A stretch of DNA of 64,000 bases, taken from positions 668,875,852 through 668,939,851 of the forward strand of contig NC_081412.1 of NCBI RefSeq assembly GCF_030272615.1, in the 5' to 3' direction. The position numbers and the translations under genes are program-made. Source of the DNA: Cryptomeria japonica (taxonomy: Eukaryota; Streptophyta; Pinopsida; Cupressales; Cupressaceae). The notes below the pieces were generated by a model. It was not told where the DNA came from. It saw only the letters and a list, made by a program, of their open reading frames with translations, and did not search any database. Within the stretch, counting starts at the first letter, position 1, and each line of letters begins with the position of its first letter. Below are positions 47,001 through 57,384 of the stretch, piece by piece.

Positions 47001-50000
47001 ATATGGTGTCCTAAGGGGTCATAGGACACCATATAACCTCACCATACGACCCATAAAGACACCATATTGTGTCCTAAGGGGTCATAGGATACCATATGAC
47101 CCCCTATAACACCATGTGACCCCTTAGAACACCATATAGTGTCATTATGGGTCATATAGTGTCCTAAGGGGTCATATGGTGTTCTAACGGGTCATATTGT
47201 GTCCTATGACCCCTTAGGATACCATATAACCCCTTACGTGTCGTTAGGGTTCCCATTGTGTCCTAAGGGGTCGTATGGTGTCCTATGACCCCTTAGGACA
47301 CTATATGACCCCTTAGGACACCATATGGTGTCATTATGGTTCATATGGTGTCCTAAGGGGTCATATGATGTCTTAAGGGGTAATAACACACCATATGACT
47401 TTTTAAGACACAATATGATTCGTAACGACACCTAAGGGGTCATATGGTGTCCTATGGCCCCATAGGACACCATATGACCCCTTAGGACACCATACGACCC
47501 ATAACGACATCATATTGTGTCCTAAGGGGTCATATAAATTCCTAAGGGGTCATAGGATACCATATGACCCCTTAGGACACCATACAACCCATAACGACAC
47601 CATATTGTGTCCTAAGGGGTCATATGGTGTCCTAAGAGGTCATATAATGTTATAACGGGTCATATAGTGTCCTATGACCCCTTAGGATACCATATAACCC
47701 CTTACGTGTGGTTAGGGTTCACATTGTGTCCTAAGGGGTCATATGGTGTCCTATGACCCCTTAGGACACTATATGACCCCTTATGACACCATGTGGTGTC
47801 ATTATGGGTCGTATGGTGTCCTAAGGGGTCATATGGTGTCTTAAGGGGTCATAACACACCATATGACCCATTAAGACACAATATGATCCCTAATGACACC
47901 TAAGGGGTCATATGGTCTCCTATGGCCCCATAGGACACCATATGACCCCTTAGGACATCATACGACCCATAACGACACCTTATTGTGTCGTAAGGGGTCA
48001 TAGGACACCATATGACCCCTTAGGATACCATATGACCCATAACGACACCATATTGTGTCCTAAGGGGTCATATGGTGTCCTAAGGGGTCATATAGTGTCC
48101 TATGACCCCTTATGATGCCCTTTAACTCCTTACATGTTGTTAGGGTTCACATTGTGTGCTAAGGGGTCATATGGTGTCCTATTACCCCTGAGGACACACT
48201 ATATGATTCCTTAGGACACCATATGGTGTCATTATGGGTCGTATGGTGTCCTAAGGGGTCATATGGTGTCTTAAGGGGTCATAACACGCCATATAACCTG
48301 TTAAGACACAATATGATCCCTAACGACACCTAAGGGGTCATATGGTGTCCTATGGCCCCATAGGACACCATATGACCCCTTAGGACACCATACGACCCAT
48401 AACGACACCTTATTATGTCCTAAGGGGTCATAGGGTGTCCTATGACCCCATAGGACACCATATGACCCCTTAGAACACATTACAACCCATAACGACACCA
48501 TATTGTGTCCTAAGGGGTCGTATGGTGTACTAAGGGGTCATACGACACCATATGACCCCATACGACACCATGTGAGCCCTTAGAACACCATATAGTGTCC
48601 TAAGGGGTCATAGGACCCATAACGACACCATATTGTGTCCTAAGGGGTCATATGGTGTCCTAAGGGGTCATATGACCCATAACGACACCATATTGTGTCC
48701 TAAGGGGTCATATGGTGTCCTAAGGGGTCATAGGACACCATATGACCCCTTAGGACACCATATGACCCATTAAGACACCATATTGTGTCCTAAGGGGTCA
48801 TATGGTGTGCTAAGGGGTCATAAGATACCATATGACCCCTTACGACACCATATGACCCATAACGACACCATATTGTGTCCTAAGGTGTCATATGGTGTCC
48901 TAAGGGGTCATATGGTGTCCTAATGGGTCATATAGTGTCCTATGACCCCTTAGGATACCATATAACCCCTTACGTGTCGTTAGGGTTCACATTGTGTCGT
49001 AAGGGATCATATGGTGTCCTATGACTCCTTAGGACACTATATGACCCCTTAGGACACTATATGACCCCTTAGGACACCATATGGTGTCATTATGGGTTGT
49101 ATGGTATCCTAAGGGGTCATATGGTGTCTTAAGGGGTCATAATACACCATATGACCCGTTAAGACACAATATGATCCCTAACGACACTTAAGAGGTCATA
49201 TGGTGTCCTATAGCCCCATAGGATACCATATGACCCCTTAGAACATCACACGACCCATAACGACACCATATTGTGTCCTAAGGGGTCATATGGTATCCTA
49301 AGGGGTCATAGGACACCATATGACCCCTTAGGACACCATACGACCCATAACGACACCATATTGTGTCCTAAGGAGTCATATGGTTTCCTAAGGGGTCATA
49401 GGATACCATATGACCCCTTAGGACACCATACGACCCATAAAGACACCATATGGTGTCCTAAAGGGTCATATAGTGTCCTAAGGGGTCATAGGACACCATA
49501 TGACCCCTTAGGACACATTATGAACCCTAACGACATGTAAGGGGTTATATGGTATCCTAAGGGGTCATAAGACACTATATGACCTATTACGACACCATAT
49601 GACCCCTTAGGACACCATATGATCCCTTAGGGAACAATATGGTGTCATTATGGGTCGTATGGTGTCCTAAGGGGTCATATGGTGTCCTATGACCCCTTAG
49701 GACACCATACGACCCATAACAACACCATATTGTGTCCTAAGGGGTCATATGGTGTCCTAATGGATCATATAGTGTCCTATGACCCCTTTGGATACCATAT
49801 GACCCCTTACGACACCATGTGACCCCTTAGAACACCATATAGTGTCGTTATGGGTCATATGGTGTCCTAAGGGGTCATAGGACACCATATGACCCTTAGG
49901 ACACCATGTGACCCCTTAGAACACCATATAGTGTCGTTATGGGTCATATGGTGTCCTAAGGGGTCATATGGTCTCCTAACAGGTCATATGGTGTCCTATG

Positions 50001-50165
50001 ACCCCTTAGGATACCATATAACCCCTTACATGTCGTTAGGGTTCATATTGTGTCCTAAGGGGTCATATGGTGTCCTAAGGGGTCATATGGTGTCTTAAGG
50101 GGTCATAGGACACCATATGACCCCTTAGGATACCATACGACCCATAAAGACCTCATATGGTTTAG
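44075..50165. repeat. 6.1-kb satellite of 20-bp units in both orientations
   Basis: Built from ggtgtcctaaggggtcatat and its reverse complement, in mixed order, with variants such as cgacaccatattgtgtccta. Because direct and inverted units alternate, the array is full of short palindromes. Higher-order blocks of several hundred bases (marked by cgttagggttcacattgtgtc) recur throughout. The many 60-90-codon frames with GSYGVLRGH-type repeats are by-products of the satellite. Confidence 0.95.
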
Positions 50166-50598
50166 CATATTGGGTTGTAGGGTCTATGGTTATTGTATAG
50201 GGTCGAGGATTTAGCATATTTGGTCATACGATCTAGGGTGTTTGTTATAGGTTTGAAATGGTTTAATTTTTATGGTTGTGGCTATCAAACTATAGCTTAT
50301 AGAGTATAGATTATAGGGTTTATCAAAGGTTAAAAAATTTCAATGGAAGTCATTTGGCTAGCGCCATATTTGGCGCTAGCCAAATGAGCTACACTAAAAA
50401 ATGGTTATATGGGACCCTTGACCCATGATCCAAGCCCACATTCTCTCATAAGGTGCACGCCTTATAAGGTGCACACACTATAGGGCACGCGCCTTATAGG
50501 CTTGGTGTGCCAAGCCTTAGGCTTGACACACCAAGCCTATAAGGCGTGCACCCTATAGTGCGCGCGCCTTATAAGGCGTGCACCTTATGAGCATTTTT
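50166..50598. repeat. Right subterminal region of inner transposon with large hairpin
   Basis: 50348-50384 is a perfect hairpin (catttggctagcgcca / tggcgctagccaaatg). 50452-50590 forms a ~140-bp inverted repeat: ctcataaggtgcacgcctta on one side and its complement on the other, centred near 50520. Such clusters may act like the GCGTACGC motifs of the outer element. Confidence 0.8.
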
Positions 50599-50655
50599 CA
50601 TTTTTTTTGAAGTGTGGCACCTTTTTGGTACCACAACTTCATGCATATACCCAGC

Positions 50656-51398
50656 GATTTAACCTTCTCCTCCATATCCTGCTTCCATTTTATCTGATCC
50701 CTATCATAATCCTTCCTTTTCTCGTCCGTGTGTTTCCCATTTTTTTCCAAGTTCTTCAAAAGTTCATATGTCCATCTGTCATAATCCAATCTAGCCTCAG
50801 TGAGTTTTTTAAGGTTGTCCAGGAATAACCCTTTACCAACACTTTCCTTATCCTCACTTAAACTGTCCTTAGTCATATCCTGCTCAGGTTCCTTGTTCTC
50901 CTCCCTCTTAGAATTCACATCTTTATCCTCGTTATCCTTGTCTTCCATATCCACCATAGGTTTGCTGTTGTAATTGCCAGGGCTAGCACTATGGATTGGG
51001 CTGTCATTATCAGACTCATTCTCACCACCTTCATCCTCTACACCCACCTCCTCATCTTTCCAGTTGTCTTCACCATCAGAATCATCTGTATCCATTTCAC
51101 TACCATCTTTACCAGTTTCCATCCCAGAGGCACTCTTACTTTTTTTGCTAGAGGTTGCCTTCTCCTTGCTAGATTCACCTCCTCCTAGTTTTGTCTTGGC
51201 TTTCCCTGGAGAGGCGGATAACCTCTTGTTTTCCAGCAAGGCGAGGGTTTTATAGTGCTCATAAATGAGCAGCAAAATCCCGCAATGGAGAATCGAATTT
51301 GAGGGATTCTTACTATATTTGTTGAGGGACCTTGAAAGGGACCTAAAAAGGTAGTAGGGCAGGGAAACCCTTTTGTCATGTCTGAAATATTTTAAAAG
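50656..51398 (-). pseudogene. Retroposed ORF, N-terminal part
   Basis: Minus-strand frame open from the 17-bp duplication (51398) to the edge of the nested transposon; the first ATG is at 51275. Residues just upstream of that ATG also look coding (RVSLPYYLFRSLSRSLNKYS), which suggests the 5' end was truncated on insertion. The body is S/K-rich, then highly acidic (DTDDSDGEDNWKDEEVGVED), then a coiled-coil-like end (DNLKKLTEARLDYDRW). With 42313-42638 it makes about 350 codons. I do not recognise it; an ORF1-like RNA-binding protein is one option. Confidence 0.55.
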
Positions 51399-51415
51399 GC
51401 GGTTTGATTTAAGTT
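51399..51415. repeat. 17-bp target-site duplication, right copy
   Basis: Exact repeat of 42116-42132. Confidence 0.9.
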
Positions 51416-51790
51416 ATTAAAATAGTTTTGCCATATTCTTTTAACTATTCTCCTACAAGTTCGTTCATTCATTTTATTGGGCATTGACTTCAATATATTC
51501 TCATCAATGTCAATTAGATACTTCGGTTTCCTACGAATGATTCTAGGAGGTGTTAACATCGGTGCATTATGTACATTCAACTCATCAAGTAGAGAAGGTG
51601 TAATATGTTCATCATTTAATTGATTATTCAATGCGGTATGTTCTTCAATTGCATTAGGTGCATTATATTCATCTGGTAAAACGAACTGAGATGTTGAGGA
51701 TGACATACCTTCTTCTCCCATTGTTCTTATGTCACACAATTTCTTCATATGCTGCCTTTGTCTTTCCTTTTGAGCCTCTTGTTGTTCCAT
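51399..51790 (-). pseudogene. DDE-like transposase, N-terminal part
   Basis: About 130 codons from ATG 51790 up to the insertion junction. The residues encoded in the duplication (LNQTA) are found again at the start of the main part at 42132, and the frame continues there, which proves the two are one gene. This part is charged and low in hydrophobics at first (EQQEAQKERQRQHMKK), then has an RRKPKYLIDIDENILKSMPN segment. An earlier in-frame ATG at 51814 is followed by a TGA before 51790. The upstream region contains GCGTACGC sites. Confidence 0.7.
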
Positions 51791-52132
51791 CGTTCCTCAC
51801 TTGTTCTTTCCCATGGTTGATATCGGTTGTGCTCAATAGAATCATATTACATATATATGTAAACAAAAGTTCATAAACAAACAAATAACCATAAATATGC
51901 ATCTTATCACTATCTTTTGGAATCAAACTATTAAATAATCAGAATACTATTGACAAAAAGTAATAAGAACAATTCAATCATTTGAAATCATGGAAAAACA
52001 AAAAATTCACTTACTTCTATGTATAAAACAGTGATAGAAGTGCAAACACAGTTCCAGTGGGGCCTTCAATGACCTCAAAAACTTCTTTTGATGCCGTTGA
52101 GGCTCTTGGGCAACTAAAACTATTTCTATGAA

Positions 52133-52398
52133 CCGCATACGCGCTATATTAATAACCGCGTACGTGCTGTTAGTCCATAAAATGTTGACAAGCCCAACAG
52201 TATTCTTTTTTCCCATTCTAGACTAATAAGTAGCGCGTACGCACTCCTAAGCCTAAAAGTGTCATCATAGGGTAACGAATAATGGGCTTAGTACCCTGTA
52301 CATTCTTAACAAGTAATAATTACCACGTACGCTCTCCTTTGCCTTAAAAAAGTTATGGTAGGCTAGTGAACTAATAGTTTTAGTACCTCGTACATGCT
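52133..52398. promoter_or_regulatory. Right-side GCGTACGC motif cluster, inner group (5 copies)
   Basis: Copies at about 52133, 52156, 52232, 52323 and 52386, some with one or two changes, lying 340-610 bp upstream of the transposase start. They match the left cluster at 33999-34142. Confidence 0.65.
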
Positions 52399-52424
52399 AT
52401 TGGTAGTAGAAAAGATGTGAATGA

Positions 52425-53106
52425 AAAGGGAGGGAGGGAGAGAGAGAGAGGGAGATGGGGGAGAGTAGGGTGGAGGGAGAGAGGAGGGGGGGCGGAAGGG
52501 AAGGAGGGAGGGAGAGAGGGAGAGAAGAGGGGGGAGGGTGGGAGAGAAGAAGGGGTATGGAGGAAGGGAGAGGGAGAGTAGAGGGGAGGGAGGGAGAGGA
52601 GAGGGGGGAGGGAGAGGGAGAGAGAGGGAAGGAGGGAGAGGGAGAGAGGGAGAGAGAGGGAGAGAGAGAGAGAGGGGGAGGGAAGGTAGAGAGAGGGAGA
52701 GAGGTAGAGAAGAGGGGGGAGGGTGGGAGAGAAGAAGGGGTATGGAGGAAGGGAGGGAGAGAGAGAGAGGGAGAGGGGGGAGAGTAGGGGAGAGGGAGAG
52801 AGGGAGAGAAGAGGGGGTAGGGGGGAGGGTGGGAGAGAAGAAGGGGTATGGAGGGTGGGAGAGGGAGAGTAGGGTGAGGGAGAGGAGAGGGGAGAGGGAG
52901 ATATAGAGGGGGGGGGAGAGGGAGAGAGAGAGGGAAGGAGGGAGAGGGAGAGAGAGGGAGAGAGAGAGAGTGGGGAGGGAAGGTAGAGAGAGGGATAGAG
53001 GTAGAGGGAGGGAGAGAGGGAGAGAAGAGGGGGGGAGGGAAGGAGGGAGAGGGAGAGAGAGGGAGAGGGAGAGGGAGAGAGAGAGGGAAGGAGGGAGAGG
53101 GAGAGA

Positions 53107-53149
<43 letters not shown>

Positions 53150-53263
53150 AGAGAGGGAGAGAGAGAGGGGGAGGGAAGGTAGAGTGAGGGAGAGAGGTAG
53201 AGAGAGGGAGAGAGGGAGAGAAGAGGGGGGAGGGTGGGAGAGAAGAAGGGGTATGGAGGAAGG

Positions 53264-53337
<74 letters not shown>

Positions 53338-53890
53338 AGGGGGAGGGAGAGAGGGGGGGGAAGGGAAGGAGGGAGGGAGAGAGGGAGAGAATAGCGGGGA
53401 GGGTGAGAGAGAAGAAGGGGTATGTAGGAAGGGAGAGGGGAGAGTATGGGGGAGGGAGGGAGAGGAGAGGGGAGAGGAAGAGAGAGGGAGAGGGAGAGGG
53501 AGAGAGAGAGGGAAGGAGAGAGAGGGAGAGAGAGGGAGAGAGAGAGAGGGGGGAGGGAAGGTAGAGAGAGGGAGAGAGGTAGATGGAGGGAAAGAGGGAG
53601 AGAAGAGGGGGGAGGGAAGGAGGGAGAGGGAGAGAGAAAGGACACAAGACACCATATGACTAATCTCGATTGTGACTATAGGAATTACAAAAGAAGAGAA
53701 AGAGGGAGGGAGAGAAGAAGAGAAAGAGGGATGGGGTATGGATGAAGGGAGAATGGGAGAGAGCGAGAGAGAGAGGGATGGGGTATGGAGGAAGGGAGAA
53801 GGGGAGAGAGAGAGAGGGAGAGGGAGATAGGGAGAGGGAGATAGGGAGAGAAGAAGGAGGGGGGAGGGAGGGAGATGAAGATATATTGAA
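52425..53890. repeat. ~1.4-kb purine (GA/GGGA) low-complexity tract
   Basis: Almost only G and A on the plus strand apart from a short break at 53640-53690 that contains a satellite scrap (acaccatatgac). Internal repeats of a few hundred bases (with gagaagaaggggtatggagg) show it grew by segmental duplication. Three overlapping 400-codon minus-strand frames of PSLSLSLP type are artefacts. Confidence 0.95.
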
Positions 53891-54200
53891 TCCAGGACAC
53901 AATATGACCCTTAGAAGACAATATGACCCCTAGCAACATCTAAGGGGTCATAGGGTGTCCTAAGGGGTCATATGACACTATATTATCCCTTAGCACACCA
54001 TAGGACCTATAACGACACCGAATGGTGTCCTAAGGGGTCATAGAACACCATATATAGGACCCTTTAGAACACCATATGGTGTTGTTATGGGTAATTGGTG
54101 TCTCGAGGGGTCTTAAGGGGTCACAGGACACCATATGACCTCTTAGGAAATAATACGACCTTTAATGACACCTAAGGGGTCATATGGTGGGCTAACAAAA
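53891..54200. repeat. Satellite block of the outer transposon
   Basis: About 300 bp of the same 20-bp units as 44075-50165 (ggtgtcctaaggggtcatat and inverse), more diverged. Confidence 0.85.
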
Positions 54201-54284
54201 TGATATATTAAATTTAAAGTTATGAATAGAACACCATACAACGAGACTCCAAGCGAACAAACAACGAGGCTTCGCTAAAAAGCA

Positions 54285-54518
54285 AGCGTATAAATATATT
54301 ATATATTATATATTATAACAAAGTTTAATATATTATATATATATACATATATATTATATATTATATGTATATACACATATTATATATATATACATATATA
54401 TTATATATTATATGTATATACACATATTATATATAAAATATCATATTATACACATATTATATATTACATATATTATATGTATATGCACATATTATATATA
54501 GAATATCATATTATACAA
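54285..54518. repeat. AT-rich tandem repeat (tatatgtatatacacatatta units)
   Basis: Imperfect repeats of a ~40-60-bp unit of TA and CATA steps. No coding. Confidence 0.85.
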
Positions 54519-54519
54519 T

Positions 54520-54649
54520 AGCGCGTACGTGCTGTTTATAGTAAAAAGAGTGAGTACGCGCTGTTTATAGGAAAATGAGCGCGTACGCACTGCTTACACC
54601 ATAAGTACCCCGTACACGCTTTTTAAACTTGTAGTATCGTGTATGCACT
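54520..54649. promoter_or_regulatory. Right subterminal GCGTACGC motif cluster, outer group (5 copies)
   Basis: Copies at about 54520, 54551, 54579, 54608 and 54637, regularly spaced about 29 bp apart, the same spacing as in the left cluster (about 29 bp between most copies). The last two are mutated. Confidence 0.7.
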
Positions 54650-55495
54650 TTTGACTATTTAGGCTTGGAAATAGGTTTGGATGACAAAGCTACGGTTTGG
54701 AAGTTTGATTTCCCTCCATTTCTCTTTTTTTTGATGTGTTTTATTTTATCAACTTGGTTTATCGACTTTGTCATCATCAGGTTTACACTTCATCAAGTGG
54801 GTATTTCTAAAATTGCCACCATATTTTCACCATCTTATGAGCTTTCTAACCATATAATTTTTTTTCAATTTGAACAACAATAACATATTATTATTGAATT
54901 TCTTTTACTACTGTCTCCATAGTTCTCATAGACATAGGTGCACCATTTTTTGAATAACTTTTGATATACTTATCCAAATTTAAAAAACTTTATATATTAT
55001 TGTAGTGCACTTGATTATTTACAATTTTAAAAAACAAATTTTGCATTTTCGATTTGTTTAGTGCAACTTATGCTTCGCGCACGAACAGGTACCTAATTTT
55101 CAGGATGTGCTCAATTGGAAAAATCATAAAAAAAAATACTACACAAAAAATTATAAAAAAATACACATCTTCTAGTGCTCACTCTTAACTATCTTTCTGC
55201 CAAAAGATTTGTCAAAATACTAAATCTACTATGACTTTTTTGATGCGCACATCAAACATTATGTTATGTTTTTCAGAAAAAATCAGGGTTAGTTTTTCGT
55301 GCGCGAAGGATTTGACCCCCTTAATCTTATCCAATTTTGAAAAATTTTAGTAGTTTGGAAACTAGATACAAAGTACTACAATATTTGTTCTTTGATTATC
55401 TTCATATCTTAAGTGGATGACTTTCAAATTTTGCCTCCAAGTTCAGGTTCACTTGATTTCAAAAAAAAAAGTGTCCACTTATACCCGCCTTTTTT
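54650..55495. other. Right subterminal region of giant transposon, no gene
   Basis: No gene. 55170-55470 aligns with the left end of the inner element (opposite strand). Confidence 0.55.
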
Positions 55496-55520
55496 ACCAC
55501 CATCTTTGTGCACCTACCCC
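55496..55520 (-). repeat. Right terminal inverted repeat of giant transposon
   Basis: Minus strand GGGGTAGGTGCACAAAGATG and five more matching bases; partner of 33928-33952. Confidence 0.8.
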
Positions 55521-56113
55521 ATGACTTGGTCATATCATAATATATCAAAGGTATTTATCAATATTACCATCCTTATAGACATACACACTTCACGTAAAGT
55601 AAAGAGAATTACCTTCTAAATCATACATCAATTTTGTAGATGCAACATAAGATCACAATTGTACATTGGATCTAGATAATCAAACTTATCCTTGTATAGA
55701 GTCTAATTTTTTTTAATTTTAAGGTCATCATTAGTTTTATGATTATTATTCTAAGTTCTAAAACTTAGTAGATCTAGGTCTCCTTCATTCAACTTGCATT
55801 AATTATTAGACTAGCCACATTTATTTTAGATTTACATTTAACACATTTTTCTTAACTCTCTCTCCTAATTAATATTTAACTCATAGAGTTAATACCACAA
55901 GTTAAGAAAAACAACATTATGGAGTGTGGAAATCAAATGACTACAATCAACATCCTTTATGGGAGGGAATTATGGATTATATACTTATGTGTTTTATAAT
56001 ATAATTATGTAAAAAATATGATATTTATAAATTGTACTAATTAATATTGAACTTATTATTTTTAAACATAAATTAATAGAAATCACATATATTTAAAAAA
56101 TTCTACATTTAAA

Positions 56114-56149
<36 letters not shown>

Positions 56150-57384
56150 TTGTAAAAATTAAAATAAATAAATACATCATCTATTTTAAAAGAAATTATA
56201 AATATTATAATAGAATTATGTATTCAACTTTCAGTTTTTCATGTTCAACTTATAACTTCTTTGTAATTTTTAAAAATGTCTCTATATTGTCGATAAGATA
56301 TAAATTGAAATTATATATTGATGAATATGACCATTAACTATTAATCTATTTTGAATATAAATTCTATTTTTATTATCTACAAATATAATATATCGACCAT
56401 TTTAATTATTATATATATTTTTTATTTAAAAATTATTTTATTTTATTTACATTTTTTAGTTTATTTTATTAATATTTTTTATAGAAGGTAAATATTTTTG
56501 ATTTGGAGTTAGCACCTCAATAGAATTTAAACCTTGATGGTAAGAACAACAATACCCACAACTTAACCATCACATCATGCTAATATCATCTAGTTTTTTT
56601 AAAGTTGTTTTATTTATTTAAAATCTATTATTTAATTGATATCCTTTACTAATTTCAAATAAATTATTTAATCATACAATTATTTTTTATTTTATCTACT
56701 AAAATACATAAATATTTATTTATTTATTTATTTTTATATTTAAACTCTCTAATAATATTTGTTCAAATGTTTAGATCATCCTGTAAACCAAAATATTATA
56801 AGTACAATAATTTTAAAATAATATATTTTTAAAGAAAAAAATAAATTTCTAAAAAGATTATATAAATAATTGTTATATTAAAAAAACCAACTTTACAAAA
56901 TAATAGTAAAATCTTTTATTTTTTTTTCCATCATAAAATTGTTGCCCCATAATTATAATTTCATTTAATATACAAATATGTTTTATAAAAAAGTATATTT
57001 TACTCAAGGCATTGAAAATAATAATACTAGAACAATTACATTAAAAAATTAAATAAAAATACTTGTTAAATATTTTCCTCAAACAAAAGATGCAAAATAC
57101 TACATATTAAATAAGAAAATTCATTTTCCAAACAGTATATTGTGTCGAATGGCTTAGTAAAAGAAGGTTCTAATCGACGCACATGAAAGAAAACCAAGTT
57201 TCATATAAGCTTGTGATATTTACATATAATCGAGCAAATTAAAAGTTGGCTCTTTATTTTTTATATATAAGCTTCAAACATATATACTATATTATGCTAC
57301 TACAGCAGTATGAGTAGAAGCTATCCCACAAAGCACTAATACTGTCACTAACAGTAAGTAGTCTGCCCCAGTTTCCTCCATTCT
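55521..57384. other. AT-rich spacer; (TTA)n microsatellite at 56113-56150
   Basis: Very AT-rich; I see no gene. A TTA/ATT trinucleotide run sits at 56113-56150. Confidence 0.6.

Larger units (their letters stand above)
42641..50653. mobile_element. 8.0-kb non-autonomous relative of the giant transposon
   Basis: Terminal inverted repeats: AAGGTATGTGCACCAAGTTG from 42641 and, on the minus strand from 50653, TGGGTATATGCATGAAGTTG; similarity continues through GTGGTACCAAAA. The flanking bases gc (42639-42640 and 50654-50655) form a 2-bp (or agc, 3-bp) duplication, and removing the element restores the interrupted ORF in frame. Its left ~300 bp (GCCAC, then a T-tract, then ctgaaatcatcaaagtctgaac and onward) resemble the right end of the giant element read inward from 55475. 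It has no transposase; the interior is mostly palindromes and satellite. Confidence 0.75.
42133..51398 (-). mobile_element. Retroposed 1.25-kb insert (itself split by an 8-kb transposon)
   Basis: The insert lies between two copies of a 17-bp sequence and, without the nested transposon at 42641-50653, is about 1.25 kb. A duplication of that length is typical of LINE-type target-primed insertion. On the minus strand its 3' end resembles a plant LINE tail (...ggtttcggggtccc...ccttaatcaaa), although there is no real poly(A). It carries one ORF in two pieces (see next entries) and no reverse transcriptase, so it may be an ORF1-only LINE derivative or a retrocopied gene. Confidence 0.65.
33928..55520. 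mobile_element. Giant 21.6-kb TIR DNA transposon with two genes
   Basis: The left end GGGGTATGTGCACAAAGATG (33928 on) is mirrored at the right end, which reads GGGGTAGGTGCACAAAGATG from 55520 on the minus strand; over 25 bp there is one mismatch, and a GTGGACAC follows on both sides. The flanking bases are at on both sides, a possible 2-bp target duplication. GCGTACGC-type motifs cluster just inside both ends. Inside are an accessory gene (plus), a transposase gene (minus), tandem repeats, and two later insertions at 42133-51398. Subterminal repeats, short target duplication and two divergent genes resemble CACTA/CMC-type organisation, but the termini are not CACTA and I do not assign a superfamily. 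Confidence 0.75.

Noticed and set aside
45132-50098. Many 60-90-codon frames with GSYGVLRGH-type repeats
   Set aside because: By-products of the 20-bp satellite, on both strands and in several frames.
44075-50165. Possible CRISPR-like array
   Set aside because: Units are contiguous and flip orientation, there are no unique spacers, and the genome is plant nuclear DNA.
52363-53655. Three overlapping minus-strand frames of about 420 codons rich in S, L and P
   Set aside because: They are translations of the GA/CT low-complexity tract in all three frames; no real protein is open in three frames at once.
33921-55528. Longer target duplication of the giant element (8-9 bp, gaaggtcca against cttggtcat)
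   Set aside because: The flanks do not match beyond the 2-bp at; I keep only the 2-bp reading and treat it as tentative.
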